A stretch of 64,000 bases of DNA, from assembly GCF_000308495.1 (NCBI RefSeq), contig NZ_BAFU01000055.1, positions 1-64,000 of the forward strand. Direction: 5' to 3'. The translations under genes and the position numbers were made by a program. Position 1 is the first letter of the stretch; each line of letters opens with the position of its first letter. Positions 9,108-16,894 of this stretch are shown one piece after another. The notes beneath the pieces are model-generated. The model saw only the letters and a list, made by a program, of their open reading frames with translations. It searched no databases and was not told the DNA's origin. Origin of the DNA: Nocardia brevicatena NBRC 12119 (GTDB taxonomy: Bacteria; Actinomycetota; Actinomycetes; Mycobacteriales; Mycobacteriaceae).

Positions 9108-9662
9108 TCAGGAGTCGTCGGCCATCCGGTATTCCCCTCGTTCGAGCCGGGCCAGCACACCCGCGGTCCAGCCCGCCAGATTGTCGAACACCCCGCTCCA
9201 CAGTTCGAGCAGGTCGGTGGCGTGGGGCGCTTCGTAGCGGCCCGGGTAGTCGTCGACCATTCCGAGCAGTTCGTCACGGACGCCCCGGCTGCGTTCCCGC
9301 TGTTCACGCAGTTTCTCGATCACGTGCGCCCGCGGCAGGGCGTCCATGAAAGCGATGCCTGCCCCGAGTTCCTCCATATCGATGCTCACCAGTGCCGCGT
9401 CCACGAGCGTCCGGAACTCGGCTTCTCCCGCCTCGGTCAGTTCGTACCGGGTACGGCCCGGTCCCCGGTCGCCGCCCTCGGTACCCAGCGCTCGCAACTT
9501 GCCTTCCCGATCGAGCTGTTTGAGGGCGTGGTAGATCGACCCGGGTTTCACATTGGTCCAGGTATCGGCCCGCCAGGACAGCAGTTCCCGGCGCACCGCG
9601 TAGCCGTGCGCGGGTTGCTGTCGGCGCAGCACGCCCAGGACCAGCAGCCGCACCGCCGCCAT
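9108..9662 (-). CDS. PadR-family transcriptional regulator
   Basis: Repressor of 184 residues. The N-terminal winged helix (residues 1-85) is typical of PadR: VLGVLRRQQPAHGYAVRREL, then NVKPGSIYHALKQLDREGKL and a wing with RTRYELTEAGEAEF. The C-terminal helices form the dimerisation domain. It is divergent from the VOC gene 9762-10472. The 100-bp promoter region between them contains two related inverted repeats (annotated separately), which suggests it controls itself and its neighbour. The ligand is probably a small hydrophobic or antibiotic-like molecule, judging by the VOC partner. Confidence 0.9.
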   Translation of the reverse strand: MAAVRLLVLGVLRRQQPAHGYAVRRELLSWRADTWTNVKPGSIYHALKQLDREGKLRALGTEGGDRGPGRTRYELTEAGEAEFRTLVDAALVSIDMEELGAGIAFMDALPRAHVIEKLREQRERSRGVRDELLGMVDDYPGRYEAPHATDLLELWSGVFDNLAGWTAGVLARLERGEYRMADDS

Positions 9663-9689
9663 CGGCTCTCCTCTCGTCGGAACGAATAA

Positions 9690-9746
9690 TAGTCAAACTT
9701 GACCTCCGGCCCGACACGCCCCTAACCTCGGTATTCAAAATTGACT
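9690..9746. promoter_or_regulatory. Probable PadR operator pair
   Basis: Two related inverted repeats lie in the padR/VOC divergent promoter: GTCAA-AC-TTGAC at 9692-9703 (perfect) and a second TTCAA-AA-TTGAC at 9734-9745 with one mismatch. Their centres are 42 bp apart, close to four helical turns, so two bound dimers would sit on the same DNA face. Binding by the adjacent PadR protein is inferred. Confidence 0.6.
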
Positions 9747-9761
9747 ACCGGAGGGATTCCC

Positions 9762-10472
9762 ATGGCCGATACCGCCGTTCCCCTGCTGCCCAGCCACGAC
9801 CTGGCCCGCACGCTGGACTTCTACCGAACCCTCGGCTACACCGTCACCCACCAACAGACCAGGCCTTATGTCTACGCCGCCGTCGCCGCACACGACTGCG
9901 AACTGCATTTCACCGAGGCTCCGAAGAACGGCGGGCCGTCGACCGGCTGCCTCGTCATGGTCGATGATGTGGCGAGCCGTCACCGCGCCTTCACCGAGGC
10001 CCTGCGCGCCCGCTACGGCAAGATCCCCGCCGAAGGGTTCGGCCGTATCACCCGATTCCGCCCCGGCCAGTCCCGGTTCACCCTGATCGACCCCGACGGC
10101 ACCTCGATCATCTACATCCAGCGGGATGAACCCGAGGACGTCGAATATGGCGGCTCCACAGAACTCGACGGCCTGGCCCGGGTTCTCGACAACGCCCGCA
10201 TCCTGCGCGATTTCAAAACCGACGACAAAAGCGCGGAACGGGCCCTGGAAGCGGGCCTACGCCGCTTCGGCGCCCAGGCCACCCGTATCGAACGGGCCCG
10301 TGCCCTGGCGGCACTCGCCGAGTTGGCGGTCGCCTTGGACAAACCCGACAAGGTTGCCGCCCGCCGTGCGGACCTGGCGGCCCTCGAACTCACCGACGCC
10401 GAGCGCACCGAACTCGCCACCGAACTCGGCGCGGCAACCGAGCTCGCCGAATGGTTGACGCGGCAGGACTGA
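9762..10472 (+). CDS. VOC (bleomycin-resistance-like) protein with helical C-terminal extension
   Basis: Protein of 236 residues. Residues 1-125 form a vicinal-oxygen-chelate fold of the bleomycin-binding/glyoxalase type (VPLLPSHDLARTLDFYRTLG, then FTLIDPDGTSIIYIQ), which sequesters or modifies small molecules. Residues 140-235 are an alanine- and leucine-rich helical extension that resembles short tetratricopeptide-type repeats, absent from ordinary bleomycin-resistance proteins. ATG 9762 follows a good ribosome site (GGAGGG, about 6 bp away). It is probably repressed by the divergent PadR. Without the ligand the role stays a guess; detoxification is the usual reading. Confidence 0.8.
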   Translation: MADTAVPLLPSHDLARTLDFYRTLGYTVTHQQTRPYVYAAVAAHDCELHFTEAPKNGGPSTGCLVMVDDVASRHRAFTEALRARYGKIPAEGFGRITRFRPGQSRFTLIDPDGTSIIYIQRDEPEDVEYGGSTELDGLARVLDNARILRDFKTDDKSAERALEAGLRRFGAQATRIERARALAALAELAVALDKPDKVAARRADLAALELTDAERTELATELGAATELAEWLTRQD

Positions 10473-10484
10473 CCGCCGAGCCGT

Positions 10485-11249
10485 TCAGGCCGCGGTGAGG
10501 ACCCGCGGTCCGTCCTCGGTCACGGCCACCGTGTGTTCGGAATGAGCGGTGCGTGAGCCGTCCGCGGAACGGATGGTCCAGCCGTCCGGATCGGTCACGA
10601 TCCGATCGGTCGTCCGCGCGAACCACGGTTCGATGGCGATGGCCAGGCCGGGCCGCAGCAGGTAGCCCCGACCCGCCCGGCCCGCGTTGGGGATGTGCGG
10701 ATCCTCGTGCATGGTGCGCCCCAGGCCGTGACCGCCGAATTCGGTGTTCACCGGGTAGCCGTGGGCCCGGGCGACCGCCGATACAGCGGCGGAGATATCG
10801 CCGATCCGGTTCCCGGGGACGGCGACCTCGATGGCCGCCGCCAGGGCCTCCTCGGTGGCGCGGACGAGACGTAGATCCTCCGGATTGGGGGCGCCGACCA
10901 CCACGGTGGTCGCCGCGTCCGCCACCCAGCCGTCGACCGAGAGCGCGAGGTCCATACTCAGCACGTCACCGTCGCACAGGGTGTAGTCGAACGGCAGCCC
11001 GTGCAGAACGGCGTCGTTCACCGAGAGGCAGACGGTGTTGCGAAAGGGGCCGCGACCGAACGACGGCGCGTAGTCCCAGTAGCACGATTGCGCACCGCGC
11101 TGCCGGATCCGTTTCCGCACCAGCGCCTCTAGTTCGAGCAGATTCACCCCAACGGCCGCGCGCTCGCGCAGTTCGGCCAGGATCTCGGCCACCAGACGCC
11201 CCGCCACTCGCATCCGCGCGAGCTCGGCCGGCGACTTCAACTCCACCAT
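10485..11249 (-). CDS. map: Methionine aminopeptidase type I
   Basis: Removes the N-terminal Met from nascent proteins using two divalent metal ions. The protein has 254 residues from ATG 11249, which begins with the typical VELKSPAELARMRVAGRLV. Metal-ligand motifs are all present: SMDLALSVDGWVADAA (two Asp), GGHGLGRTMHEDP (His), IAIEPWF (Glu) and SEHTVAVTEDG (Glu). Substrate-site His is in LHGLPFDY. Longer readings upstream run into the operator region and are rejected. It is divergent from a small HTH regulator, with a repeated GGTATT/AATACC operator between them. This is unusual for a housekeeping map gene and suggests an additional, regulated copy. Confidence 0.92.
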   Translation of the reverse strand: MVELKSPAELARMRVAGRLVAEILAELRERAAVGVNLLELEALVRKRIRQRGAQSCYWDYAPSFGRGPFRNTVCLSVNDAVLHGLPFDYTLCDGDVLSMDLALSVDGWVADAATTVVVGAPNPEDLRLVRATEEALAAAIEVAVPGNRIGDISAAVSAVARAHGYPVNTEFGGHGLGRTMHEDPHIPNAGRAGRGYLLRPGLAIAIEPWFARTTDRIVTDPDGWTIRSADGSRTAHSEHTVAVTEDGPRVLTAA

Positions 11250-11257
11250 GACAACCT

Positions 11258-11309
11258 CCGATACCAGGAAACGGTATTTTAATACCATGTTGCGGTACAC
11301 AAATACCAC
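11258..11309. promoter_or_regulatory. Phased AATACC operator array between map and the HTH gene
   Basis: The 76-bp divergent promoter contains a perfect inverted repeat GGTATT-TT-AATACC at 11273-11286 and a related GGTACA-CA-AATACC at 11294-11307. A further half site GATACC is at 11260-11265. The three (A/G)ATACC elements start at 11260, 11281 and 11302, exactly 21 bp apart, which is two helical turns. This strongly suggests cooperative binding, most likely by the neighbouring HTH protein. Confidence 0.65.
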
Positions 11310-11325
11310 TCATAGGGTGGACGGT

Positions 11326-11589
11326 ATGGTGCGATTGCCCCTGACCCCCGCTCAGCTCGAGGCCGGTCGACGCCTCGGCGCCCGGCTGCGCGCGGCCCGC
11401 GCCGGCCGGGACCTGGCCGAAGTGGCGCAGGCCGCCGATATCTCGCCGGAAACCCTGCGCAAGATCGAAACGGGACGGCTGCCGTCCCCGGGCTTCGGCA
11501 CGGTGGTGGCCCTGAGCCACGCGCTCGACCTGCCGCTCCAGGAACTTGCCGATATCTGGAGCTCGCCGGATCTCGCCGAATCGGCGTAA
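11326..11589 (+). CDS. XRE-family HTH regulator
   Basis: Small DNA-binding protein of 87 residues consisting almost only of a helix-turn-helix domain of the Cro/C1 (XRE) type: GARLRAARAGRDLAEVAQAA, then ETLRKIETGRLPSPGFGTVV and LSHALDLPLQELADIW. A longer reading from 11248 would cover the operator repeats; ATG 11326 begins at the natural domain edge. It diverges from map and is the obvious candidate to bind the phased AATACC elements between them. There is no ligand domain, so control could be by dimerisation, protein partner or simple autoregulation. Confidence 0.8.
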   Translation: MVRLPLTPAQLEAGRRLGARLRAARAGRDLAEVAQAADISPETLRKIETGRLPSPGFGTVVALSHALDLPLQELADIWSSPDLAESA

Positions 11590-11681
11590 CCGGCCCCGCA
11601 GGGGCGCGGCGGGCGCCAACCGTTCGGGGAACCAGGGAATTCACCGCGCGGCGGCCGACCCGGTCCGATGGACCGACAACA

Positions 11682-12641
11682 TCACACGAGGGAATCGGAG
11701 GACAGGCTCAGCCGGGCCAGTACCGCGCGGTGATCCGAACCCGGGATATCGATGGTCCGCACCCGGACCGCCGTTCCACCGGACAGCAGCACATGGTCGA
11801 TACCGATCAACGGCCCCCACCGTACATCGGCCGGATAGGTGGGCAATCGGCCCGCCCCGGCCTGTTCGGCGGCGGAGACGAAACCGCTGCGCAACAGGGC
11901 ACGGTAGGCGGCGTGGTTACCGGTGGCGTTGAAATCGGCGCCGACGAGGGCCGGGGCGGAGGCGGCGTTCAGAATCTCACGGACCCGGCGCATCTCGGCC
12001 GCCCAGATGGCGCTGCCCGCGGTGGGCGGAAGCGGGTGAAAAGCGTATACCGATACCGGTCCCAGCTCCGGATGTTCGAGGGTGGCGGACAGATTGCGCA
12101 GGGTGAACCCGTCGTAGGCGACGGTGTCGCGCAGCGGGAACCGGCTGTAGATACCGGTTCCGGCGCCACCGTACGCCGGTTCGATGTAGCGGTAGGGCAA
12201 CTGCTCGTCCAACCCGGCCGCGGTGAGACGCTCCACCGAAGCAGGGGTGAGTTCGTTCAGCGTGAGCACATCGACCCGCTCGTCCACCACCGTGCGTGCC
12301 ACCGCCCGCACATCCGCCCCGCCGAACAGCAGGTTCGATTGCAGCACTGTGAGTTCCGTCCCGCCCACGGCGCGACCGTCCGGGACGAACATCGGCAGTT
12401 GCGTCCACAGCACCCCGGCGATCACCACCCCGGCCGCCGCCGCGCTGCGCCAGCCGCGGGCGGCCAGGAACAGCACCAGCGCCACCCAGGACGCGAACAT
12501 CAGATATGTGGCACCCGCCGCCAACAGCACCAGCTCACGGCGCTGCGACTCCCCGAGGTACAACAGAATGCCACCGACCGCCACCATCAGGGCGACCCAC
12601 CCCGCACCGAGCAGTACCCGGCTCACCCAGTTCCGTCTCAT
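11682..12641 (-). CDS. Membrane-anchored endonuclease/exonuclease/phosphatase family protein
   Basis: Protein of 319 residues. Residues 1-85 contain three hydrophobic segments (about 10-30, 38-62 and 66-85). The rest is an EEP (DNase I/sphingomyelinase-like) catalytic domain placed outside the membrane. Motifs are VLQSNLLFGGADV, the metal-binding Glu of LTLNELTPASV, SVYAFHPLPP, GADFNATGNHAAY (Asp-Asn pair), IDHVLLS and GSDHRAVLARL (terminal Asp-His). This arrangement is common in mycolata and the substrate may be a phosphodiester in the envelope, or DNA or lipid outside the cell. It converges on the HTH gene. Confidence 0.85.
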   Translation of the reverse strand: MRRNWVSRVLLGAGWVALMVAVGGILLYLGESQRRELVLLAAGATYLMFASWVALVLFLAARGWRSAAAAGVVIAGVLWTQLPMFVPDGRAVGGTELTVLQSNLLFGGADVRAVARTVVDERVDVLTLNELTPASVERLTAAGLDEQLPYRYIEPAYGGAGTGIYSRFPLRDTVAYDGFTLRNLSATLEHPELGPVSVYAFHPLPPTAGSAIWAAEMRRVREILNAASAPALVGADFNATGNHAAYRALLRSGFVSAAEQAGAGRLPTYPADVRWGPLIGIDHVLLSGGTAVRVRTIDIPGSDHRAVLARLSLSSDSLV

Positions 12642-12720
12642 GGCCCAACCCTATGTGGGCCGAGCGCCGTACGCCGGTCGGCCGAGACGCTCGCACCCGG
12701 TCACGGCCGGGTACGAGCGT

Positions 12721-13004
12721 TCACAGGTGGGTGGCAGCGCGGCGGTGGTCCTCGTCGGTGACCGGTCCGGCCCGGTCGACGTCGTCGCCTTCCCGCAGGG
12801 CGAGGTGGGTCATGACATGGTCGGGGCCGGCGCCGTGCCGATGTTCTCACCGGGCGGGCACCACACGGTCTGTCCCGCATGCAGCACCGCGACCTGACCG
12901 GCGCGGGTGACCACCAGCGCGATGCCATCAGCGGACAACTGCACCGGTTTCGGAGCCAGGTCGCCCAGGAGCCGCTGGGCGGCGCTCGGTTGTCGTTCGG
13001 TTAT
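12721..13004 (-). pseudogene. Broken carboxymuconolactone-decarboxylase/cupin fusion gene
   Basis: The minus strand reads as the start of a carboxymuconolactone-decarboxylase-like domain (SAAQRLLGDLAPK), joined abruptly to a cupin core (AVLHAGQTVWCPPGE). It then continues only after a frame change as HRHGAGPDHVMTHLALREG and PVTDEDHRRA to the TGA at 12721. Together these are the two ends of a decarboxylase-cupin fusion with most of the first domain deleted. A clear ribosome site (TAGGAG, 6 bp spacing) is followed by ATA instead of ATG. So three lesions exist: start codon, internal deletion and frameshift. It follows the alcohol dehydrogenase by 47 bp and was probably its operon partner. Confidence 0.7.
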
Positions 13005-13051
13005 GAGAATCTCCTATCGAAGCCGTTCGCTCGCCGAAGGACCGGTCGGTG

Positions 13052-14074
13052 TCACAGGGTGAGCAGGACTTTGGTGGCGCGGCGCCGGTCCATCGCGCGG
13101 TAGCCTTCGGCCGCTTCGTCCAGTGGCAAGGTGAGGTCGAAAACCTCGCCGGGATGGATCTCGCCACGCACGATCAGGTCGATGAGTTCGGGCAGGAAGC
13201 GGCGCACCGGGGCGGGGCCGCCGTGCAGGTGTACGGCGGAGGAGAACAATTCCATGCCGTCGAGTTCGACTCCATGGGCAACCCCGACGTAGCCGACGTG
13301 CCCGCCGGGGCGGGTCGACCGGATGGCCTGCTGCATCGATTCCTGGGTGCCGACCGCTTCGACGACCGAGTGCGCGCCCAGGCCGCCGGTGAGCTCCTTG
13401 ATCCTGGCCACGCCTTCGTCGCCGCGTTCGGCGACGATATCGGTGGCGCCGAACTTGCGTGCCAGGGCCTGACGGTCGGCATGGCGGCTCATGGCGATGA
13501 CACGATCGGCGCCCAGCCGCCTGGCGGCCAACACGGCCAGCAGTCCGACCGCGCCGTCACCGACGACCGCGACGGTTTTGCCCGGACCGGCCTCGGCGGC
13601 CACGGCGGCGAACCAGCCGGTGCCGAGCACGTCGGAAGCCGCGAGCAGATGCGGGATCTGCTCGGAGGTCGGGGTGGCGGGGACGACGACCAGGGTGCCG
13701 TCGGCGAGGGGGATGCGGGCCCGTTCGGCCTGTGTGCCGATCATGCCGATGGGTATGTTGTGTACGCAGCGGCTCTGATAGCCGGCGCGGCAGATCTCGC
13801 AGGTGTTGTCGGAGGCGAAGAACGAGCCGACCACGAAGTCCCCGACCTCGAGGGTCCGCACCTGCGATCCGATCTCTTCGACCACACCGACGTATTCGTG
13901 CCCCATCGGAGTGGGTCCGTTCAGTTTCTCGATACCCCGATACGGCCACAGGTCCGACCCGCAGATACAGGTCGCGGTGACGCGGATGACCGCATCGGTG
14001 GGCTCCACGGTCCGCGGCTCCTCCCGCTGTTCGACTCGCACGTCACCGGGGGCGTACATCATGACTCCACGCAT
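13052..14074 (-). CDS. Zinc-dependent alcohol dehydrogenase (MDR superfamily)
   Basis: Medium-chain NAD(P)-dependent dehydrogenase of 340 residues. Catalytic zinc ligands are visible in TCICGSDLWPYRG and in GHEYVGVVEEIG, and the structural zinc loop in CEICRAGYQSRC (three Cys in typical spacing). The Rossmann motif is VAVVGDGAVGLLAVLAARRLGA. The end (EGYRAMDRRRATKVLL) is typical of the family. ATG 14074 has an AAGGAG ribosome site. It was probably co-transcribed with the decarboxylase-cupin gene that is now broken downstream. The substrate is unknown; oxidation of a small alcohol or aldehyde is the family norm. Confidence 0.9.
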   Translation of the reverse strand: MRGVMMYAPGDVRVEQREEPRTVEPTDAVIRVTATCICGSDLWPYRGIEKLNGPTPMGHEYVGVVEEIGSQVRTLEVGDFVVGSFFASDNTCEICRAGYQSRCVHNIPIGMIGTQAERARIPLADGTLVVVPATPTSEQIPHLLAASDVLGTGWFAAVAAEAGPGKTVAVVGDGAVGLLAVLAARRLGADRVIAMSRHADRQALARKFGATDIVAERGDEGVARIKELTGGLGAHSVVEAVGTQESMQQAIRSTRPGGHVGYVGVAHGVELDGMELFSSAVHLHGGPAPVRRFLPELIDLIVRGEIHPGEVFDLTLPLDEAAEGYRAMDRRRATKVLLTL

Positions 14075-14575
14075 GATCGGCTACTCCTTCACCACTGATG
14101 TCTGTTGCCGGTCCCCCCGCCCGGCGCCTCGCGGCGCCGGTGTCTTGTCGAGAGCGGATACCTCCAACGGCCCAGGATATGCCCGCCGGTTCGGGCGGTG
14201 CCGCCGGATGGGCGGGCCGGGCGCGCGGCCACGGCCGGGCAGGGTGCTCGGGACGCGGCCGCATCCACCGGCGATACCCGGTCAACCCGAACCCGGCTCC
14301 CCCTCGGCACAGCGCTACGACTCCTCGCATCCTGGGCACGTACCACGCACTCGGCCGAACGGGGCCACTGACCGAATCCCGAATCCGGGCACGGTGCCAC
14401 CACCTGCCGGATCCCTACGCAAGCCCTCCATCCGGGATAGGCCGGCATGGGCAGATCTCGATACCACCCGGAGAAGGTCGCCCGCGCCGAACCGGCGGGA
14501 CGAAAAGAACGTGACAGGCGCCGGCCGGGCGGACATGATCTCCGATGACCGTCATCTCTCGGCGAGCGGAGAAAT
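14075..14575. other. 500-bp non-coding gap
   Basis: No recognisable gene, relic or strong hairpin is found here. All open frames are arginine/proline-rich shadow readings. It contains the divergent promoters of the alcohol dehydrogenase and the nucleotidyltransferase, but I cannot place -10/-35 boxes with confidence. Confidence 0.5.
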
Positions 14576-15358
14576 ATGACCGACGATGAATTCGTGGCGT
14601 ATATCGCGGACCGGCTCGCGGCTCTTCCGGGCGTTGCCGCGGTGAGCCTCGGCGGATCGCGCGCCCTGGGCACCCACCGGCCGGACAGCGACTGGGATTT
14701 CGCCCTCTACTATCGGGACCGTTTCGCCCCCGAGGACCTGCGCGCCCTCGGCTGGGAGGGCGAGGTGTCCGAGATCGGCGCGTGGGGCGGCGGGGTGTTC
14801 AACGGTGGTGCCTGGCTGACGATCGACGACCGGCACGTCGATGTGCACTATCGCGATCTCGACGTCGTCGAACACGAACTCGCCGAGGCCGGGCAGGGGC
14901 GGTTCCATTGGGAACCGCTGATGTTCCATCTCGCTGGTATCCCCAGCTATCTGGTGGTCGCCGAACTCGCCGGCAACAAGGTGGTGCGGGGAACCCTGCC
15001 GCGTCCGTCCTTCCCCGAGGCGCTGCGCGAGACCGCGCCGCCGATATGGCGCGGCCGGGCGGCGCAGACCCTGCGGTATGCCCGCGGCGCGTACGTCCCG
15101 CGTGGACAGGCCACCGAGGTGGTGGGTGCCCTGGCCACGGCGGGAATGCAGACGGCGCACGCGATCCTGGCCATCCGTGGGGAGTGGATCACCAACGAGA
15201 AACGGCTGCTGCACCGGGCGGGGTTGCGCGGCCTCGACGTGATCGCGGCCGGGGTGGGCTCGGAGCCCGCGACCCTGGAACGCGCGATCGACGCGGCCGA
15301 GCACCTGTTCCGAACGGCCGACCCGAGCGGTGTGCCCGGCGACCCCGGCCCCGAATAG
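14576..15358 (+). CDS. Nucleotidyltransferase-domain protein (MNT/ANT type)
   Basis: Protein of 260 residues with an N-terminal polymerase-beta-like nucleotidyltransferase domain. VSLGGSRALGTHRPDSDWDF near residues 22-41 carries the GGS and the paired DxD metal ligands; a third acidic residue is in DDRHVDVHYRD. The C-terminal part is helical and probably binds the acceptor. Proteins of this shape transfer AMP to aminoglycosides or to protein targets. There is no HEPN partner gene next to it, so a toxin-antitoxin role is not supported. ATG 14576 is preceded by GGAGAAAT. It converges on the DHA2 exporter, 21 bp away. Confidence 0.82.
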   Translation: MTDDEFVAYIADRLAALPGVAAVSLGGSRALGTHRPDSDWDFALYYRDRFAPEDLRALGWEGEVSEIGAWGGGVFNGGAWLTIDDRHVDVHYRDLDVVEHELAEAGQGRFHWEPLMFHLAGIPSYLVVAELAGNKVVRGTLPRPSFPEALRETAPPIWRGRAAQTLRYARGAYVPRGQATEVVGALATAGMQTAHAILAIRGEWITNEKRLLHRAGLRGLDVIAAGVGSEPATLERAIDAAEHLFRTADPSGVPGDPGPE

Positions 15359-15379
15359 TCCGACGCGGCCGTCCGGGGC

Positions 15380-16846
15380 TCAGTCCACCGCCGCGGTCAT
15401 CGGTTCCGTCCGCTCGACCGCGGGCGGACGGGCGCGCAGCAGCACCAGACCGAGCAGCGCGGCCGCCAGGGCGAAGCCCGCGCTCACCCACGCACCGACC
15501 GACACGGCCTCGGTGAACGCCGTCTTCGCGGCCTCGGGATAGCCGAGTTCCAGTGCGGCGCCGATCGATTCACGCGCGGCGGGTGGGGCATCGCTCGGCA
15601 TGTTCGCGGTGAACACACCCGCCAACACGCTGCCGAGGAAGGCGATGCTGACCGCCATACCCACCTGCTGCAGGGTGTCGTTCAGGGCCGACCCGACCCC
15701 GGCGTGACGCAGCGGAATGGTATTCATGATCGCGGCGTAGGCGGCCGGACCGGCCAGGCCGCCGCCGATTCCCATGACGAGCATGGACACCAGAACCGCG
15801 AGATATCCCGTGCCGAGGGCCAGGACGACGAAGGCCGCCGCCATCACCAGCAGCCCCGTGACGATCAGGGTCTTGTTGCTGATCTTCTTGCCCAGCGTCG
15901 CACCCAGCCCGTTGAACACCGCACCCGCTACGGCATACGGCAGCAGCGCCAGACCCGCTTTCATCGGCCCGTAGCCGAGTACGAACTGCAGGTACTGGGT
16001 GAGCATCAGCATGACCGCGCCCATCCCGAACACCATCAGCAGCAGGGTGCAGCAGGTTCCGGTGAAGTCCCGGTTGGCGAAGAGGCCCAACGGCAGCATC
16101 GGATGTTCCTGCCGCCGCTCCCACACCACGAAGCCGACCGCCGCCCCGAAGGCGAGCACGAGCGCGACGGTATTCCATTCCCGCTCGATGATCAGGTAGA
16201 CGGTCGAGGTGAGGGCCACGATGGACAGCACCACGCCGATCAGGTCCACCGGGCGCTGCTCGCCGGTGGTCTCCGGAATCAGCGCGAGGGCGGCGCCGAT
16301 GGCCACCAGCGCCACCGGAATATTGAGCAGGAAGACCGAACCCCACCAGTAGTGCTGCAGCAGTAGGCCGCCGAGGGTGGGCCCGGCGACGATCCCGACG
16401 ATGGAGACCGTGGACCACGCCGCGAAGGCCAGGCGTCGTTCGCTTTCGTCGAAGGTGGTCATCAGGATCGACAGGGTCGAGGGCATGAGCAGCGATCCGC
16501 CGATGCCCATCGCGGCGCGGGCCGCGACGAGCTGCCAGGGTTCGGTGGACAGCACCGCGCCCGAGGACGCGGCACCGAACAGGACGAGACCGGCGATCAG
16601 CATCCGGCGGCGTCCGAATCGGTCGGAGAGACTGCCCGCGGTGAGCAGGAGCCCGGCGAAGACCAGCACGTAGGAGTCCAGGATCCACTGCACATCCGAC
16701 GGGGTGGCGTCCAGATCGCGGATCAGTGAGGGGATCGCGAGGTTGAGGACGGTGCCGTCGATCATCAGCACCAGCAGCGAGAGACAGAGCACCGCGAGGA
16801 TCAGCCACCGTCGCGGGTCTCGTACAACGTTCGATTCCACTCGCAC
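15380..16846 (-). CDS. DHA2-family (EmrB/QacA) MFS drug exporter
   Basis: Proton-coupled multidrug efflux protein of 488 residues with about 14 membrane segments. Motif A of the major facilitator superfamily is seen in GSLSDRFGRRRMLIAG and motif C of drug:H+ antiporters in VAGPTLGGLLLQHYWWGSVF. The start is the GTG at 16846 (GTG CGA GTG GAA TCG), inside the divergent operator region. It is divergent from the TetR gene, with 48 bp between them containing an inverted repeat, so it is very probably derepressed by a TetR ligand that it exports. Confidence 0.92.
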   Translation of the reverse strand: MRVESNVVRDPRRWLILAVLCLSLLVLMIDGTVLNLAIPSLIRDLDATPSDVQWILDSYVLVFAGLLLTAGSLSDRFGRRRMLIAGLVLFGAASSGAVLSTEPWQLVAARAAMGIGGSLLMPSTLSILMTTFDESERRLAFAAWSTVSIVGIVAGPTLGGLLLQHYWWGSVFLLNIPVALVAIGAALALIPETTGEQRPVDLIGVVLSIVALTSTVYLIIEREWNTVALVLAFGAAVGFVVWERRQEHPMLPLGLFANRDFTGTCCTLLLMVFGMGAVMLMLTQYLQFVLGYGPMKAGLALLPYAVAGAVFNGLGATLGKKISNKTLIVTGLLVMAAAFVVLALGTGYLAVLVSMLVMGIGGGLAGPAAYAAIMNTIPLRHAGVGSALNDTLQQVGMAVSIAFLGSVLAGVFTANMPSDAPPAARESIGAALELGYPEAAKTAFTEAVSVGAWVSAGFALAAALLGLVLLRARPPAVERTEPMTAAVD

Positions 16847-16875
16847 AGCGTACGATGAAATCGCACACTGTGCGA
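16841..16875. promoter_or_regulatory. TetR operator between exporter and regulator
   Basis: A perfect inverted repeat TCGCACA-C-TGTGCGA lies at 16861-16875. A degenerate second copy (TCGCACA-G-CGTACGA) is at 16841-16855, 20 bp away and overlapping the start codon of the exporter. This is a standard TetR two-site arrangement; binding by the adjacent TetR is inferred from position. Confidence 0.75.
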
Positions 16876-16894
16876 GTAATTATAGAATCGAGGT

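Noticed and set aside
11258-11309. Toxin-antitoxin module made of the HTH protein and map
   Set aside because: The partner is clearly a methionine aminopeptidase with full metal site, not a toxin.
14576-15358. MNT antitoxin of a HEPN/MNT system
   Set aside because: No HEPN gene is adjacent and the protein is twice the usual MNT size.
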